Of a DNA stretch of 64,000 bases, positions 1 to 9,137 are shown piece by piece. A program made the position numbers and the translations under genes. The DNA is from Streptomyces sp. L2. Its GTDB lineage: Bacteria > Actinomycetota > Actinomycetes > Streptomycetales > Streptomycetaceae. The notes under the pieces are model-generated. The model had not been told where the DNA came from. It ran no database searches and worked only from the letters and a program-made list of their open reading frames with translations. Positions within the stretch are counted from its first letter, which is position 1. Each line of letters opens with the position of its first letter. The stretch covers positions 1,364,001 to 1,428,000 of the forward strand of contig NZ_QBDT01000001.1 of assembly GCF_004124325.1 (NCBI RefSeq), in the 5' to 3' direction.

Positions 1-1940
1 CGTACGGTGCCGTGACATGGGCGAGGCCGTTGTTGCGGGCGTTGCCCAGTCCGCCGTTCTGCTGGTGGACGACGGTGACGTTGGCGTAGTACTGGGCGAA
101 GTGGTCGAGGATCCGCGGCGTCTCGTCGGTGGCGCCGTCGTCGACCAGGATGACCTGGGTGGCTGCGAAGCCGCGTTGCGCGGCGATCGAGCCCAGGCAG
201 TCGTCCAGGTACTTGGCGACGTTGTAGCACGGCACGACGACGGCCAGTTCGAAGCGGTGGGTCAGCGAGGGGATCGGGGAGTGGATCCGGTCGCGCCACC
301 ACATCCACGGGGCGTTCGGATCGTTCTGTTCCGACTCGAAGGTGCGGCTGCCGACCCGCGCGGAGCGGAAGGCGAGGTTGTCGCTGACCGTGCGGTAGCC
401 CTCGAACTCCTCGCCGTCGCGCTCGAAGCGCAGCCCGTCCAGGTCGATGTCGCGCACGTTGAGCGCGGACCGGGACCGGCTGCGGTTCCACTCCACGACG
501 ACCGAGACGTTCCACACCGTGTCGTCGGCGAGGTCGTCGCCGAGCAGGCGGGCGAGGTCGGCGGTGCCCGAGAAGCGGACGTGGCGGTCGTCGACGGAGA
601 CCTTCGGGACCGGGACCAGGACGTCCTGCTTGGTGTGCCGGTTGCGCACCGCCAGGGACAGGGAGAGGGAGTCGCCGGCGGAGATCCGGCCGAAGCGGTT
701 GACGAGCTCGCCGGTGTAGGACGCTTCCGTGCCGTCGACCCGCCAGTTCGTCAGCTGGGCGAAGAGCGGCACCTGGGAGACGGGCGCCGCGGCGAGGCCC
801 AGTTCGGTGACGTCCAGCATGCGGCGCGCGCCGGGGAGGTGCAGGTGGTCGGCGGACCAGTAGACCCGCCCGTCCTCCTCCACCAGGTGGGAGGAGAACA
901 CGCTCTTGCGCCGGGTGTAGTCGAGCGTGGTGAGGGCGGCCTCGATCTCCTCGTACCGCAGCAGGTAGGCGCGTACCCGGTCGACGGGGCCGCACAGCTC
1001 GAACGCCTCATCGTCGATGGAGAAGAGGTAGGAACTGACGATGCCGGCGAAGCGCTGCTGGAACTCCGCGTCGCCCTCGGACAGGGCCCGCATGTACAGG
1101 CGCAGGTCGTGCGAGAGGAACTTCGAGTCCTTGCGGACCTTCAGCGCCCACAGGCCCCGTTCCAGCAGGAACCGGTCGGTGGCCCGGTGCACGGCGATCC
1201 GGTCGGTGATGCTGCGCAGTTCACGGGTGCGCCCGGTGATGGAGGAGCCGTCCGGTTCCCACAGCCACCGGTAGACGGGTTCGGTGATGAGGGTGATGCC
1301 CCGGGCGAGACAGCCCGCGACGGTGGAGAAGTACGTGTCCTCGTAGAAGACGCCCTCGGGGAACCACACGCCGGCCGAGCGCAGGAACTCCACGTTGTAG
1401 AGCTTGGCGGCGGCGATGGGGTCGGACAGCAGCGGGGGGAAGTCCTCCAGGTTCGCCACCGTGCGGCTCATCGCGTAGACCTCGGGCGCCCAGGGCTCGG
1501 ACTCGCCGGTGGCCCGGTTGACCCGCAGTGCCTTGCCCGCCGTGATGTCGCTGCCGGTCTCCAGCGCGCTCTCGACCAGCCGCTCGCAGGCGCGGGGCGG
1601 CAGTTCGTCGTCGGCGTCCAGGAACATCACCCAGCGCCCCTCCGCCTGGGCTATGCCCCAGTTGCGGGGGGCGCCGACGCCGCCGCTGTTCTCCCGGCGG
1701 CGCAGTACGCGCACCCGGGGGGTTGTGCCCGGCGAAGTTGGCCACCACTTCCAGGGTGCCGTCGGTCGACGCGTCGTCGACGACGATCACCTCGACCGAT
1801 TCGTAGGTCTGGTTGACGGCCGACTGAAGGGCCTTGCCGATGGTGGTGGCCGCGTTGTACGCGGGGATGACCACCGTGACCCAGTAGTTCTCGCCGTCCT
1901 GTGTCTGTCTCATGGGGACTCGTCCTGCAGATGGGGTCAT
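1..1940 (-). pseudogene. two-domain family 2 glycosyltransferase, frameshifted and cut by left edge
   Basis: Two GT2 modules in one polypeptide. The first begins near residue 18 ([17 protein letters not shown]). After a frame change near 1714-1722 the other reading frame continues it with GVGAPRNWG and the DADDEL metal/nucleotide site. The second begins near residue 560 (LAVVVPCYN, LVDDGATDETPRI, GLGNARNNGL) and runs off the left edge. Between them is a central region of about 350 residues with no motif I recognise. The frame is lost by one extra base in a C/G run (CCCGGGGGG on the plus strand). Removing one base restores a continuous protein, so the lesion is either recent or a sequence error. 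The ATG at 1940 overlaps the stop of the upstream phosphatidyltransferase as ATGA, implying coupled translation; ATG 1913 is an alternative. Streptomycete proteins of this type often act in wall teichoic acid or glycan synthesis and may carry a further polymerase domain, which cannot be seen here. Confidence 0.8.
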
Positions 1941-3175
1941 CGCGAGTTCTCCCGGGCCCCGGTGCTGCCGTACGCGTCGCCGGGTGCCGCCTGCTGGAAC
2001 CGGGTGAGCGGCATGGTGTCCCCGAGCTGCCGCGGCATGGCGGGCAGTGAGTAGGGGTCCTGGGAGAGGTCGTGCTCATGGGGGGTGACGTTCGGCTGCG
2101 GGTAGGGCCAGAAGCCGGGGTCGTCCTCCGGCTCCGGCGCCTGGTACCGCTCGTCGGCCAGCAGCGCCTCCTGCGCGGCCCGCCGGTGGCGGCCCCGGTG
2201 CAGGTGCGCCGCGATGGTGCCCGCGGTCGTCGGCGTGGGGTCCAGTTCCTCCATGACGCGGGTGAAGTCACGCGTGGAGAGCCAGAACTTGTACATGATG
2301 ATCAGTTCGAAGAGCATCAGCAGCGCCGCCGAGACGGCGGTCGTCCAGAGGATCCTCCCGGTCACCGGGCCCACGATGAAGATGAACATCTGGAACTCGA
2401 TGCCGCTGATCAGGTGCGGGCGGATCCGGGTGCGCAGCAGCGCCCGGCGGATCCTGATGTACCAGGGGAACTGACCGCGGAACTGTTCGTGCAGGTCGAT
2501 CACGTTGCCGGCGCCGGCCTCGGCGCGGAGGGTCTCGGCCGGGGTGCCGGGGTTGTCCCGCAGCAGGTCCTCCATGAAGACGACCTGCTGGTCGTCCTCG
2601 GCGCCGGCCCGGGCCTCCTGCTCGGCGCGCTCGGCCTCGGCGCGCTCGGCCTCGGCGCGCTCCTTGGTGACCTTCTCGATCTTGGCCCGCATCGACATGC
2701 GCATCTTGTAGACCTGCAGCGCGTCGACGTACCGGAGCATGTCGAGGAAGACCACGACGAGTGCGGCGAGGAGGTGCCGCTCGTCGTCCGTGCGCAGGAA
2801 CTGTCCGCCCATCAGGGCCAGGGCGCAGAACAGCACTCGGATGCGGTCGAAGACGTAGTCGAGCCAGCCGCCGAAGACGGTGCCGTTGCCTTTGAGGCGT
2901 GCCAGCTTCCCGTCGATGCAGTCGAGGATGAAGCTCAGGTGGTAGAGCGCCGCGCCGATGAGGAGCGACTGCTGGTCGCCCTTGAGGAAGAAGCCGGCCG
3001 ATCCGAGTCCGACGACGAGGGCCGCCCAGGTCACCCGGTTGGGCGTGATGAAGCGGAACCGGGCGATGACGAGCAGCAGTCGGGTGGCGACGGGGTCGAC
3101 CAGGAACACGGTCCACCAGGCATCGCGCTTCTTGCAGGTAAGTTTTTGGACAGCCCGCAGCGACAGCTTGGCCAT
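1937..3175 (-). CDS. CDP-alcohol phosphatidyltransferase family membrane protein
   Basis: Expected to transfer a phospho-alcohol from a CDP-activated donor at the membrane. The family signature is complete: D85, D88-G89, A92-R93, G102, D106 and D110 (D-x2-D-G-x2-A-R-x8-G-x3-D-x3-D). Several hydrophobic segments flank it (about 33-80, 112-150, 255-300). Unusual for the family is a charged insert around residues 165-195 made of a repeated AERAE unit, probably a cytoplasmic helix or coiled coil, and a long polar C-terminal tail after about 310. The ATG at 3175 follows GAGGGGTT. It lies just upstream of, and overlaps by 4 bp, the two-domain glycosyltransferase, so the two products probably act in one envelope-polymer or glycolipid pathway. 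The acceptor is unknown. An AT-richer stretch upstream (about 3270-3400) probably holds the promoter. Confidence 0.85.
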   Translation of the reverse strand: MAKLSLRAVQKLTCKKRDAWWTVFLVDPVATRLLLVIARFRFITPNRVTWAALVVGLGSAGFFLKGDQQSLLIGAALYHLSFILDCIDGKLARLKGNGTVFGGWLDYVFDRIRVLFCALALMGGQFLRTDDERHLLAALVVVFLDMLRYVDALQVYKMRMSMRAKIEKVTKERAEAERAEAERAEQEARAGAEDDQQVVFMEDLLRDNPGTPAETLRAEAGAGNVIDLHEQFRGQFPWYIRIRRALLRTRIRPHLISGIEFQMFIFIVGPVTGRILWTTAVSAALLMLFELIIMYKFWLSTRDFTRVMEELDPTPTTAGTIAAHLHRGRHRRAAQEALLADERYQAPEPEDDPGFWPYPQPNVTPHEHDLSQDPYSLPAMPRQLGDTMPLTRFQQAAPGDAYGSTGARENSR

Positions 3176-3269
3176 AACCCCTCAGACACGAACACCGACA
3201 TGACAGGACATAAGCCCCGTGGCCGCGTCGGTGCGCCGCAGGGATCGCGCAGGTGAGAGCCGCTTTCAC

Positions 3270-3400
3270 AAGAAACTCACACGGGCGACGGGAATCTTAA
3301 CAAAATCACACCTAGATATGACGGGTAGTGATTCCCCACGGTCGCGACGTTGATCACATGGTTGCCTGTACAACTTTTTTGCGCCGTCACGTGTCGCATC
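3270..3400 (-). promoter_or_regulatory. AT-rich promoter region of the phosphatidyltransferase-glycosyltransferase pair
   Basis: This stretch is clearly richer in A/T than its surroundings. On the minus strand TTGTTAAGATTCCC near 3290-3300 could hold a TAAGAT -10 element. No convincing -35 is paired with it, so only the region is called. Confidence 0.3.
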
Positions 3401-3449
3401 CCCGACCGTCTTGAAACAGTCGGTCAGCCGTGAGCCGCTCCGCGGGGGT

Positions 3450-5015
3450 TCACCCGCCCGTGGGCCGCCAGTCACCGAAGGCGAGACCGCCCTCGGGCTC
3501 CCGCCGGAAGGCCACCACGGGCCCGTCGCCGGCCGTCCACGCTCCCAGAGCGAGTCTCCCGTCGCGGCTCACCGCCGCCGCCGGGCCCCGGTACGAGGGG
3601 GCGGCCAGGTCCTGCCACCACACCCCGAGATCCGGCCGCCCCTCGGGATGGGCGCCCACCGAGCAGGTGCCCCCCGGGCCGGGACGGACCAGGACGGAGT
3701 ACGGCCATCCGTCCACCTCCACGTGCCGCGCCATGGCCAGCGGCCCGCTCCCCTCCGCCTCGCCCAGCGGGCACGGCCCCGGAGCGCCGGGGTGCCACAC
3801 CGACGCCTCACCGGTGCGCGCGTCGCGGAACAGAACCGCGCCCGGCTCCGCGGCCGGTGCCCAGGTGCCCGGCCGGGCCGCGAACGGAACCGTCCGGTCC
3901 TCTGCCCAGGCGCCGTTGGCACCCTGGTACCACCGGACCACCGCGGCGGAGTCACGCGCCCGCGCGAAGACCTCGACCCGGCCGTCGCCCGACGTCACCG
4001 CGAGGAGGTCGTCGGCGACGCGGACACCACCGAGGTGCCGCCACGCCGCCCAGGTACCGTCGGCCGACCGGCAGCGGTAGCTGATGCTGTGCCCGAAATT
4101 GCGGACGAACACGAACAGATTGCCCGCGGTGTCGAAGGCGGCCGTCGGGAACCCGACTTCGCGTCCCTTCTCCCTCGCCGCGCTGTTCGGTCCGCCGAGC
4201 GCGAGCCAGGGTGTCAGCGGACGGCCCACCCGGTACTGGGCCGCCTGCACGACCTCGACGTCCGCGCCGCCGTCCGCGCGGACGGTCCGGCGCAGCCCGA
4301 ACAGGTGCGGGAACCCGTGCGGATCCGGTACGACGCACAGGCCCGGCAGCAGCCCCGGGCCCTCCACGGTCTCCGGTCCCCGCCACCGGTCCGGCTCCTC
4401 CTGCCACCAGCGCACGACTCCCCCGGCCGTGGAAGCGAAGGCCGTCAGCCGTCCGTCGAAGCCGGCGGACAGCCAGTTCACCGGGTCGGGGTAGCGCCTG
4501 CACGCGGCGGCGCCGAGCCCTGGATCCGCTCCGGCGCGGTGGCAGTCGACGAACAGGGGCCGGCCGGTCTCCCGTTGCCAGGCGCGGGCCGCCGCCAGAG
4601 CCTGCTCCGCGCTCCGCGCGTGCGCCCGCGGAACACCGTGGGACGGCACGCCGGTCTCGTCCACGGCGACATGTGCGGGATCGGGGTCCAGGGTGTGCAG
4701 CCGGTGCGGACCGATCGCGCGCAGTTCTCCGAGCAGCGCGGCCACGGCGTCGCCCGGGCCGGTGCCCAGGACACGGACGCCGCCCAGCACCCGGCAGCCA
4801 CGCGTCGTGGCCTCTGCGAGCGCCCGATCGAGCGCCGCGCGCGTGTCCTTGGTCCCCTCCCCGAGACAGACCGCCGCGATCTGCGCCCCGGGCGGCTGCA
4901 GCCCGACGAGCGGCACGGCGTCGGCGGGCTCGGGAACGACCACGGCGACCGTGTGCGTCGGCGCCGACGGGCCGGCGGCGGTGACTCCCTGCCGGCGGTC
5001 TGTCCTACGCGTCAT
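3450..5015 (-). CDS. beta-propeller protein with PIG-L-deacetylase-like N-terminal part
   Basis: A 521-residue protein with no signal peptide. Residues about 190-515 contain repeated blade-like units rich in W/F/D (WWQEEPD, WRHLGG, VRWYQG, VWWQDL, FGDWRP), like PLL-type sugar-binding propellers. Residues about 45-185 resemble a degenerate PIG-L (LmbE-like) deacetylase in layout: an AAVCLGEGTKD strand-turn, a helical RAALDRALAEA segment, a TLDPDP element and paired histidines. The HPDDD metal motif of active members is absent, so catalysis is doubtful. ATG 5015 follows AGAGGGACG. It lies 40 bp downstream of a second propeller gene, so the pair is likely co-transcribed. The propeller is fairly secure; the N-terminal assignment is a guess from pattern. 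Confidence 0.6.
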   Translation of the reverse strand: MTRRTDRRQGVTAAGPSAPTHTVAVVVPEPADAVPLVGLQPPGAQIAAVCLGEGTKDTRAALDRALAEATTRGCRVLGGVRVLGTGPGDAVAALLGELRAIGPHRLHTLDPDPAHVAVDETGVPSHGVPRAHARSAEQALAAARAWQRETGRPLFVDCHRAGADPGLGAAACRRYPDPVNWLSAGFDGRLTAFASTAGGVVRWWQEEPDRWRGPETVEGPGLLPGLCVVPDPHGFPHLFGLRRTVRADGGADVEVVQAAQYRVGRPLTPWLALGGPNSAAREKGREVGFPTAAFDTAGNLFVFVRNFGHSISYRCRSADGTWAAWRHLGGVRVADDLLAVTSGDGRVEVFARARDSAAVVRWYQGANGAWAEDRTVPFAARPGTWAPAAEPGAVLFRDARTGEASVWHPGAPGPCPLGEAEGSGPLAMARHVEVDGWPYSVLVRPGPGGTCSVGAHPEGRPDLGVWWQDLAAPSYRGPAAAVSRDGRLALGAWTAGDGPVVAFRREPEGGLAFGDWRPTGG

Positions 5016-5055
5016 GCCGTCACGTCCCTCTGGCCGGCGGCGGAAACCGAGCCGG

Positions 5056-6171
5056 TCATATGCGCCTCCAGTCGCCGAGGGTCAGGCCCGGCCCCTCCTC
5101 CTGCCGGGCCAGGATCAGCGTGCCATCCGGGGAGACGGCGAGGACGACGACCCGTCCGAACCCGTCCAGGACGAGCACGGGATCACCCAGGCAGGGCGTG
5201 GTGGTGTCGATCCACCACACCCCGTTGCGCTCGTCCTCCGCGGGGCAGACGCCGAGGACGATCCGGCCGTCCGCGTCGCGATGGGCGAGCACCATGCACG
5301 GGTAGCCGTCCAGCACGGTGGTGAGGGCCGCATGACGGCCGTCACCCGGGTTCCCGCCGACCGGCACCGGCCACTCTCCGGGCCGGGCCGTGACGATGCC
5401 GCCGCTGCGGACGTCGGTGAGGACGTACGTGATCCGGCCGGGCGAGGTCTCCACCCCGGTCGCGGAACCCGGCAGCGGCACCACCGGGAGGTCATGGCCC
5501 CGCTCCAGGGCGGCACCGGGCTCGCGCTGCTGCCAGGACAGTGCCCCGGTGAGCGCGGGGGCGAGCACCCCCACGTGGCCGGCGGACGTGACCGCCACGG
5601 CCGGGGTGTCCAGGGCCGCGGCGACCTTCAGGTCGGCCCAGGGCTCCCAGCGTCCCTGGGAGTCCTCACGCCTCAGCGCCACGCGCCCCTCGGCCGTGGT
5701 GACGAAGACGTGCAGCGTGCCGGCCGGGTTGACGGCGGCGACGGGCGCCCCCATCAGCGCGGTCCGCTCCCGCTTGGCATGGGGGTTGCCGGCCGACCGC
5801 CACTCGGTCAGCGGCCGTCCCGCCTGGTACTGGACCGCGTAGAGCAGGTCCACGGCGGGTGGTTCGTCTGCGGAGCCGCGTACCCGGCGGCCGAGCAGGT
5901 GGACGTACCGGTTGCGTCCCTGCGCGACGCTGAGGTGGGTGACGCCCTTGGCCGGGAGCGTGTCCGGCCCCGACCAGCCGGGGCCGCCCGGGCTGTTCTC
6001 GGTCCAGCGCAGCACGGCCTGGTCCACGTGCGCGAACACGATGAGCCGGCCGTCGTGTCCGAGCGCCGGCCAGGGACCGGACAACACGGCCGGCAGCCGG
6101 CCCGAAGGGTCCGCTCCCGCGCCGCCCGCCTGCTGCCGTGGCCCGCTGTCGAGCGCGCTGCTGGCCCGCAT
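5056..6171 (-). CDS. PLL-like beta-propeller protein, probable carbohydrate binder
   Basis: A 371-residue protein made almost wholly of repeated propeller blades of about 45-50 residues (LIVFAHVD, LHVFVTTAEG, VGVLAPA, GRVVVLAVSPDG), ending in TLGDWRRI. This matches the end of the neighbouring protein (FGDWRPTGG), so the two are paralogues. There is no signal peptide, membrane segment or catalytic motif. In related families such propellers bind sugars, including fucosylated or methylated glycans; that is family knowledge and is not shown here. ATG 6171 has AAGGACGACGGAGC upstream. It sits next to galE and envelope genes, consistent with a surface-glycan role, but its export route is unclear. 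Confidence 0.6.
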   Translation of the reverse strand: MRASSALDSGPRQQAGGAGADPSGRLPAVLSGPWPALGHDGRLIVFAHVDQAVLRWTENSPGGPGWSGPDTLPAKGVTHLSVAQGRNRYVHLLGRRVRGSADEPPAVDLLYAVQYQAGRPLTEWRSAGNPHAKRERTALMGAPVAAVNPAGTLHVFVTTAEGRVALRREDSQGRWEPWADLKVAAALDTPAVAVTSAGHVGVLAPALTGALSWQQREPGAALERGHDLPVVPLPGSATGVETSPGRITYVLTDVRSGGIVTARPGEWPVPVGGNPGDGRHAALTTVLDGYPCMVLAHRDADGRIVLGVCPAEDERNGVWWIDTTTPCLGDPVLVLDGFGRVVVLAVSPDGTLILARQEEGPGLTLGDWRRI

Positions 6172-6311
6172 GCTCCGTCGTCCTTCCCGCCGGGCCGGGC
6201 CCCGCCGGGGGCCGCGCCCTGATCACTGCGTCCTGAGTTCGAATGCCGGGGTCCGGCCGCCGGCCGGACCCGAAGCCGGCCGTGCGGCGGTCCGCGGACC
6301 GCCGAGTGCTC

Positions 6312-7307
6312 TCAGCGACGGGCCCGGGGGTGCTGCCGGCACCATCCCGACCAGGCCGAGCCGACCATCGCGCGTGCGTCGTGGCGCGCGGTCCAGCCGA
6401 GTTCCGTCCGGATGCGCTCGGCGGACGCGACGACCCGTGCCGGGTCACCCGGACGACGCGGCGCCGACACCGGCGTCGCCGCGGCACCATAACCGGTCAC
6501 CTCACCGATCAGGGCAATCATCTCACGCACGGAAACGCCCTCACCGCGACCGATATTGACCGTCAGGTCACTGCCGGGTTCCCGGTCGGCCAGTGCGCGG
6601 GCGGCCGCGAGGTGCGCCGACGCGATGTCCTCGACATGGATGAAGTCACGGACGCAGGTGCCGTCCTCGGTGTCGTAGTCGTCCCCGAAGACGACGGGAG
6701 CGCCGCCCTCGGTGAGCTTCTCGAAGACCATGGGAACGAGGTTGAACACCCCGGTGTCCGCCAGTTCGTCGGTGGCGGCGCCGGCGACGTTGAAATAGCG
6801 CAGACAGGCGGTGGTCATGCCGTGCGCGCGGCCCGTCGCACGCACCAGCCACTCCCCCGCCAACTTGGTCTCGCCATACGGATTCACCGGGGCGCACGGT
6901 GTGTCCTCGGTCACGAGGTCGACGTCGGGCATGCCGTAGACGGCGGCCGAGGAGGAGAAGAGGAAGCGCCCGACGCCCGCGTCCGCCGCGGCCTGCAGCA
7001 GGGTCCGCAGGCCCTGCACGTTCTCCCGGTAGTAGTGCAGCGGGCGTTCCACCGACTCCGCCACCTGCTTCTTCGCGGCGAGGTGGACGACGCCGGAGAC
7101 CCGCAGACCGGTCAGGGTGGTCCGGAGCAGCTCGGCGTCCAGGACCGATCCCTCGACGAACGGCACCTCGTCGGGAACGCGCTTGCGGTCACCGGTGGAC
7201 AAATCGTCGTACACCGCGACACGTTCGCCCGCCGCCAGCATGGCGCGCACGACATGCGATCCGATGAAACCCGCTCCGCCTGTGATCAGCCAAGTCATGC
7301 GCGGCAT
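6312..7307 (-). CDS. galE: UDP-glucose 4-epimerase
   Basis: An extended short-chain dehydrogenase that interconverts UDP-glucose and UDP-galactose with bound NAD in the cytoplasm. The NAD-binding motif GGAGFIG is at residues 10-16, the catalytic SSSAAVYG around 118-125, and Tyr144 with Lys148 in NPYGETK. TACLRYFNVAGA and the VRDFIHVEDIA stretch are typical of GalE. At 331 residues it has the usual bacterial length. Two starts are close, ATG 7307 (GAAGAATTAGG upstream) and ATG 7298 (MTWLITGG). The first is used here but the second equally fits the family's usual N-terminus. It faces the LCP gene divergently, and both probably serve cell-wall glycan assembly. Confidence 0.93.
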   Translation of the reverse strand: MPRMTWLITGGAGFIGSHVVRAMLAAGERVAVYDDLSTGDRKRVPDEVPFVEGSVLDAELLRTTLTGLRVSGVVHLAAKKQVAESVERPLHYYRENVQGLRTLLQAAADAGVGRFLFSSSAAVYGMPDVDLVTEDTPCAPVNPYGETKLAGEWLVRATGRAHGMTTACLRYFNVAGAATDELADTGVFNLVPMVFEKLTEGGAPVVFGDDYDTEDGTCVRDFIHVEDIASAHLAAARALADREPGSDLTVNIGRGEGVSVREMIALIGEVTGYGAAATPVSAPRRPGDPARVVASAERIRTELGWTARHDARAMVGSAWSGWCRQHPRARR

Positions 7308-7344
7308 CCTAATTCTTCGCCCACCGTTTACAAATGAGTCACAT

Positions 7345-7380
7345 TATTCGCATGATCGGCGCACCTTCTGTCTATAGTGG
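7345..7380 (+). promoter_or_regulatory. candidate promoter of the LCP gene
   Basis: TATAGT at 7373-7378 is a good -10 hexamer about 110 bases before the LCP start, in the divergent galE-LCP region. No clear -35 at 17-18 bp spacing was found, so the call rests mainly on the -10. Confidence 0.35.
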
Positions 7381-7488
7381 CGCGGTCGCCTGGCATGACG
7401 CGGACCGGCCCTCCTTCCCCCCACCCGAGTCCTGAACGCCGTAAGCAGCGCCCCCCGCGGGCCACGACCTCACGAGGACTCCACAGAC

Positions 7489-8589
7489 ATGAGCCATGTC
7501 TCGACGCCCCAGCGCAGCGATTCGGAGGCGCCTTCCAGGCGGCGCGGCAAGGGCCGCAAGGGCCGTAGCGGAAAGCGCCACACCGGCCGGAACGTCCTCA
7601 TCGCCCTGGGGCTGCTCGTCCTGGCCGCCGGCGGCACCGGCTACTGGCTCTACAGCGATCTCGACGGCAACATCAAGGGCGTCGACATCGACAAGGCCAT
7701 CGGTGACAACCGGCCGGAGAAGCTGCCGACCTCCGGTCAGAACGTGCTGGTCCTCGGGTCGGACTCGCGGGCCGGTGCCAACGCCTCGCTGCACACCGGG
7801 CATGTCTCCGGGGCCCGTTCGGACACCGCGCTGGTGATGCACATACCCGAGGGCCGCACCAAGGCCGTCGCCGTCAGCATCCCCCGGGACACCCTGGTCA
7901 CGCGGCCGGAGTGCACCAAGTCCGACGGCACCACGGTGCCCTCGGCGAAGCGTGTGATGTTCAACTCCATCTACTCGCAGGTCGGTCCGGCCTGTGTGGT
8001 CAAGACGGTGGAGCAGATGTCGGGGGTCCGCATGGACCACTACATCGAGATCGACTTCGCCGGCTTCAAGGGTCTGGTGGACGCGATAGGCGGCGTGCCC
8101 ATCACCACCGACCAGGACATCCACGACTCCTCCAGCGGGCTCGACCTGCCGGCCGGCACCCACCGGCTCGACGGCACCCAGGCGCTGGAGTTCGTCCGCA
8201 CCCGGCACGGCATCGGCGACGGCAGCGACCTCGGCCGGATCGGGCTCCAGCAGAAGTTCATGCTGGCCCTGCTGAGCGAGATCAAGAAGCAGGACCTGCT
8301 GGGGAGCCCCACCAAGGCGTACAAGATCGCCGACAGCCTCACCGCGGCCCTCACCACCGACTCCGACCTCGCCTCGCTCACCAAACTGGCGAAGTTCGGG
8401 CGCAGCCTCAACGGGGTCGACCCCGCCGACATGGACACCATCATGCTGCCGGTGGCGTACGACAAGATCGACCCCAACCGTGTCGTGGGGGCGGAGCCGC
8501 AGGACTCGCAGCTGTGGAAGGCGATCCGCACCGACTCCCGTATCCCGGAGTCCGCGAAGAAGTCCCCGGCCACCGGCGGGGGTTCCTGA
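7489..8589 (+). CDS. LytR-CpsA-Psr (LCP) family glycopolymer ligase
   Basis: LCP proteins attach teichoic acids or other glycopolymers from lipid carriers to peptidoglycan on the outer face of the membrane. There is a basic N-terminus (residues 17-34), one membrane helix at about 35-55, and an extracytoplasmic LCP domain at about 78-260. Its conserved elements are NVLVLGSDSR, RSDTALVMHI, the SIPRDT arginine/aspartate segment, and the RTRHGIGDGSDLGR block used for pyrophosphate/polyprenyl binding. The 366-residue length is normal. It faces galE and is near the glycosyltransferase and phosphatidyltransferase genes, which suggests a role in anchoring the polymer they make. Confidence 0.9.
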   Translation: MSHVSTPQRSDSEAPSRRRGKGRKGRSGKRHTGRNVLIALGLLVLAAGGTGYWLYSDLDGNIKGVDIDKAIGDNRPEKLPTSGQNVLVLGSDSRAGANASLHTGHVSGARSDTALVMHIPEGRTKAVAVSIPRDTLVTRPECTKSDGTTVPSAKRVMFNSIYSQVGPACVVKTVEQMSGVRMDHYIEIDFAGFKGLVDAIGGVPITTDQDIHDSSSGLDLPAGTHRLDGTQALEFVRTRHGIGDGSDLGRIGLQQKFMLALLSEIKKQDLLGSPTKAYKIADSLTAALTTDSDLASLTKLAKFGRSLNGVDPADMDTIMLPVAYDKIDPNRVVGAEPQDSQLWKAIRTDSRIPESAKKSPATGGGS

Positions 8590-8699
8590 CCGGTTTTGAC
8601 CGGCCGTCGGGCACACCGCCGCCCGTTTCCTCCCGCTCACTCGCCCTCGCGCGTCCGCCCGTCCGGTGGTGCTCCCGCCCGCCGTGCGACCCTGAAGCC

Positions 8700-9098
8700 A
8701 TGGATGCCAAGGACCCCGCGGACCTGCCGGACGGGCACCCGCCCCTGCTGGTGATCGTCGACGCCGCGAACGTCGTCGGGTCGGTGCCCGACGGCTGGTG
8801 GCGGGACCGCCGGGGCGCGGCGGAACGGCTGCGCGACCGGCTGGCGGCGGACGGGCTGCCCGGCCGGGACGGCCCGGTGGACCTCGTCCTCGTCGTGGAG
8901 GGTGCGGCCCGCGGTGTGGCGCCGGTGCCGGGCGTGCGGGTCGAGGCGGCTCCCGGAAGCGGCGACGATCTCGTGGTGGAACTGGTCCGGAGGGCTCCCG
9001 GCCGCCCCTGTCTGGTCGTCACGGCGGACCGGGAACTGCGCCGCCGGGTCACGGAACTGGGGGCCGAGGTGACGGGCCCCAGAACGGTGCGCGGCTGA
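8700..9098 (+). CDS. small NYN/YacP-like domain protein
   Basis: 132 residues. The core LLVIVDAANVVGSVPDGWW, an acidic strand end followed by an asparagine, and later PCLVVTADRELRRR fit the PIN/NYN nuclease-like fold, where acidic residues at strand ends bind metal. In streptomycetes homologues are often named NTP pyrophosphohydrolase, a label I cannot support from the motifs. The ATG at 8700 is chosen because it opens just before the conserved DAANV strand; its ribosome site is weak. It lies 110 bp after the LCP gene in the same direction and meets the permease gene end to end. Confidence 0.7.
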   Translation: MDAKDPADLPDGHPPLLVIVDAANVVGSVPDGWWRDRRGAAERLRDRLAADGLPGRDGPVDLVLVVEGAARGVAPVPGVRVEAAPGSGDDLVVELVRRAPGRPCLVVTADRELRRRVTELGAEVTGPRTVRG

Positions 9099-9137
9099 CG
9101 CGTCCGGAAGAGGTACGCCGCCAGGGGCGGGGGCCGA

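Noticed and set aside
17..1816. Open plus-strand frame of 599 codons at the left edge
   Set aside because: Antisense of the glycosyltransferase, whose two GT2 domains are recognised once the frameshift is allowed.
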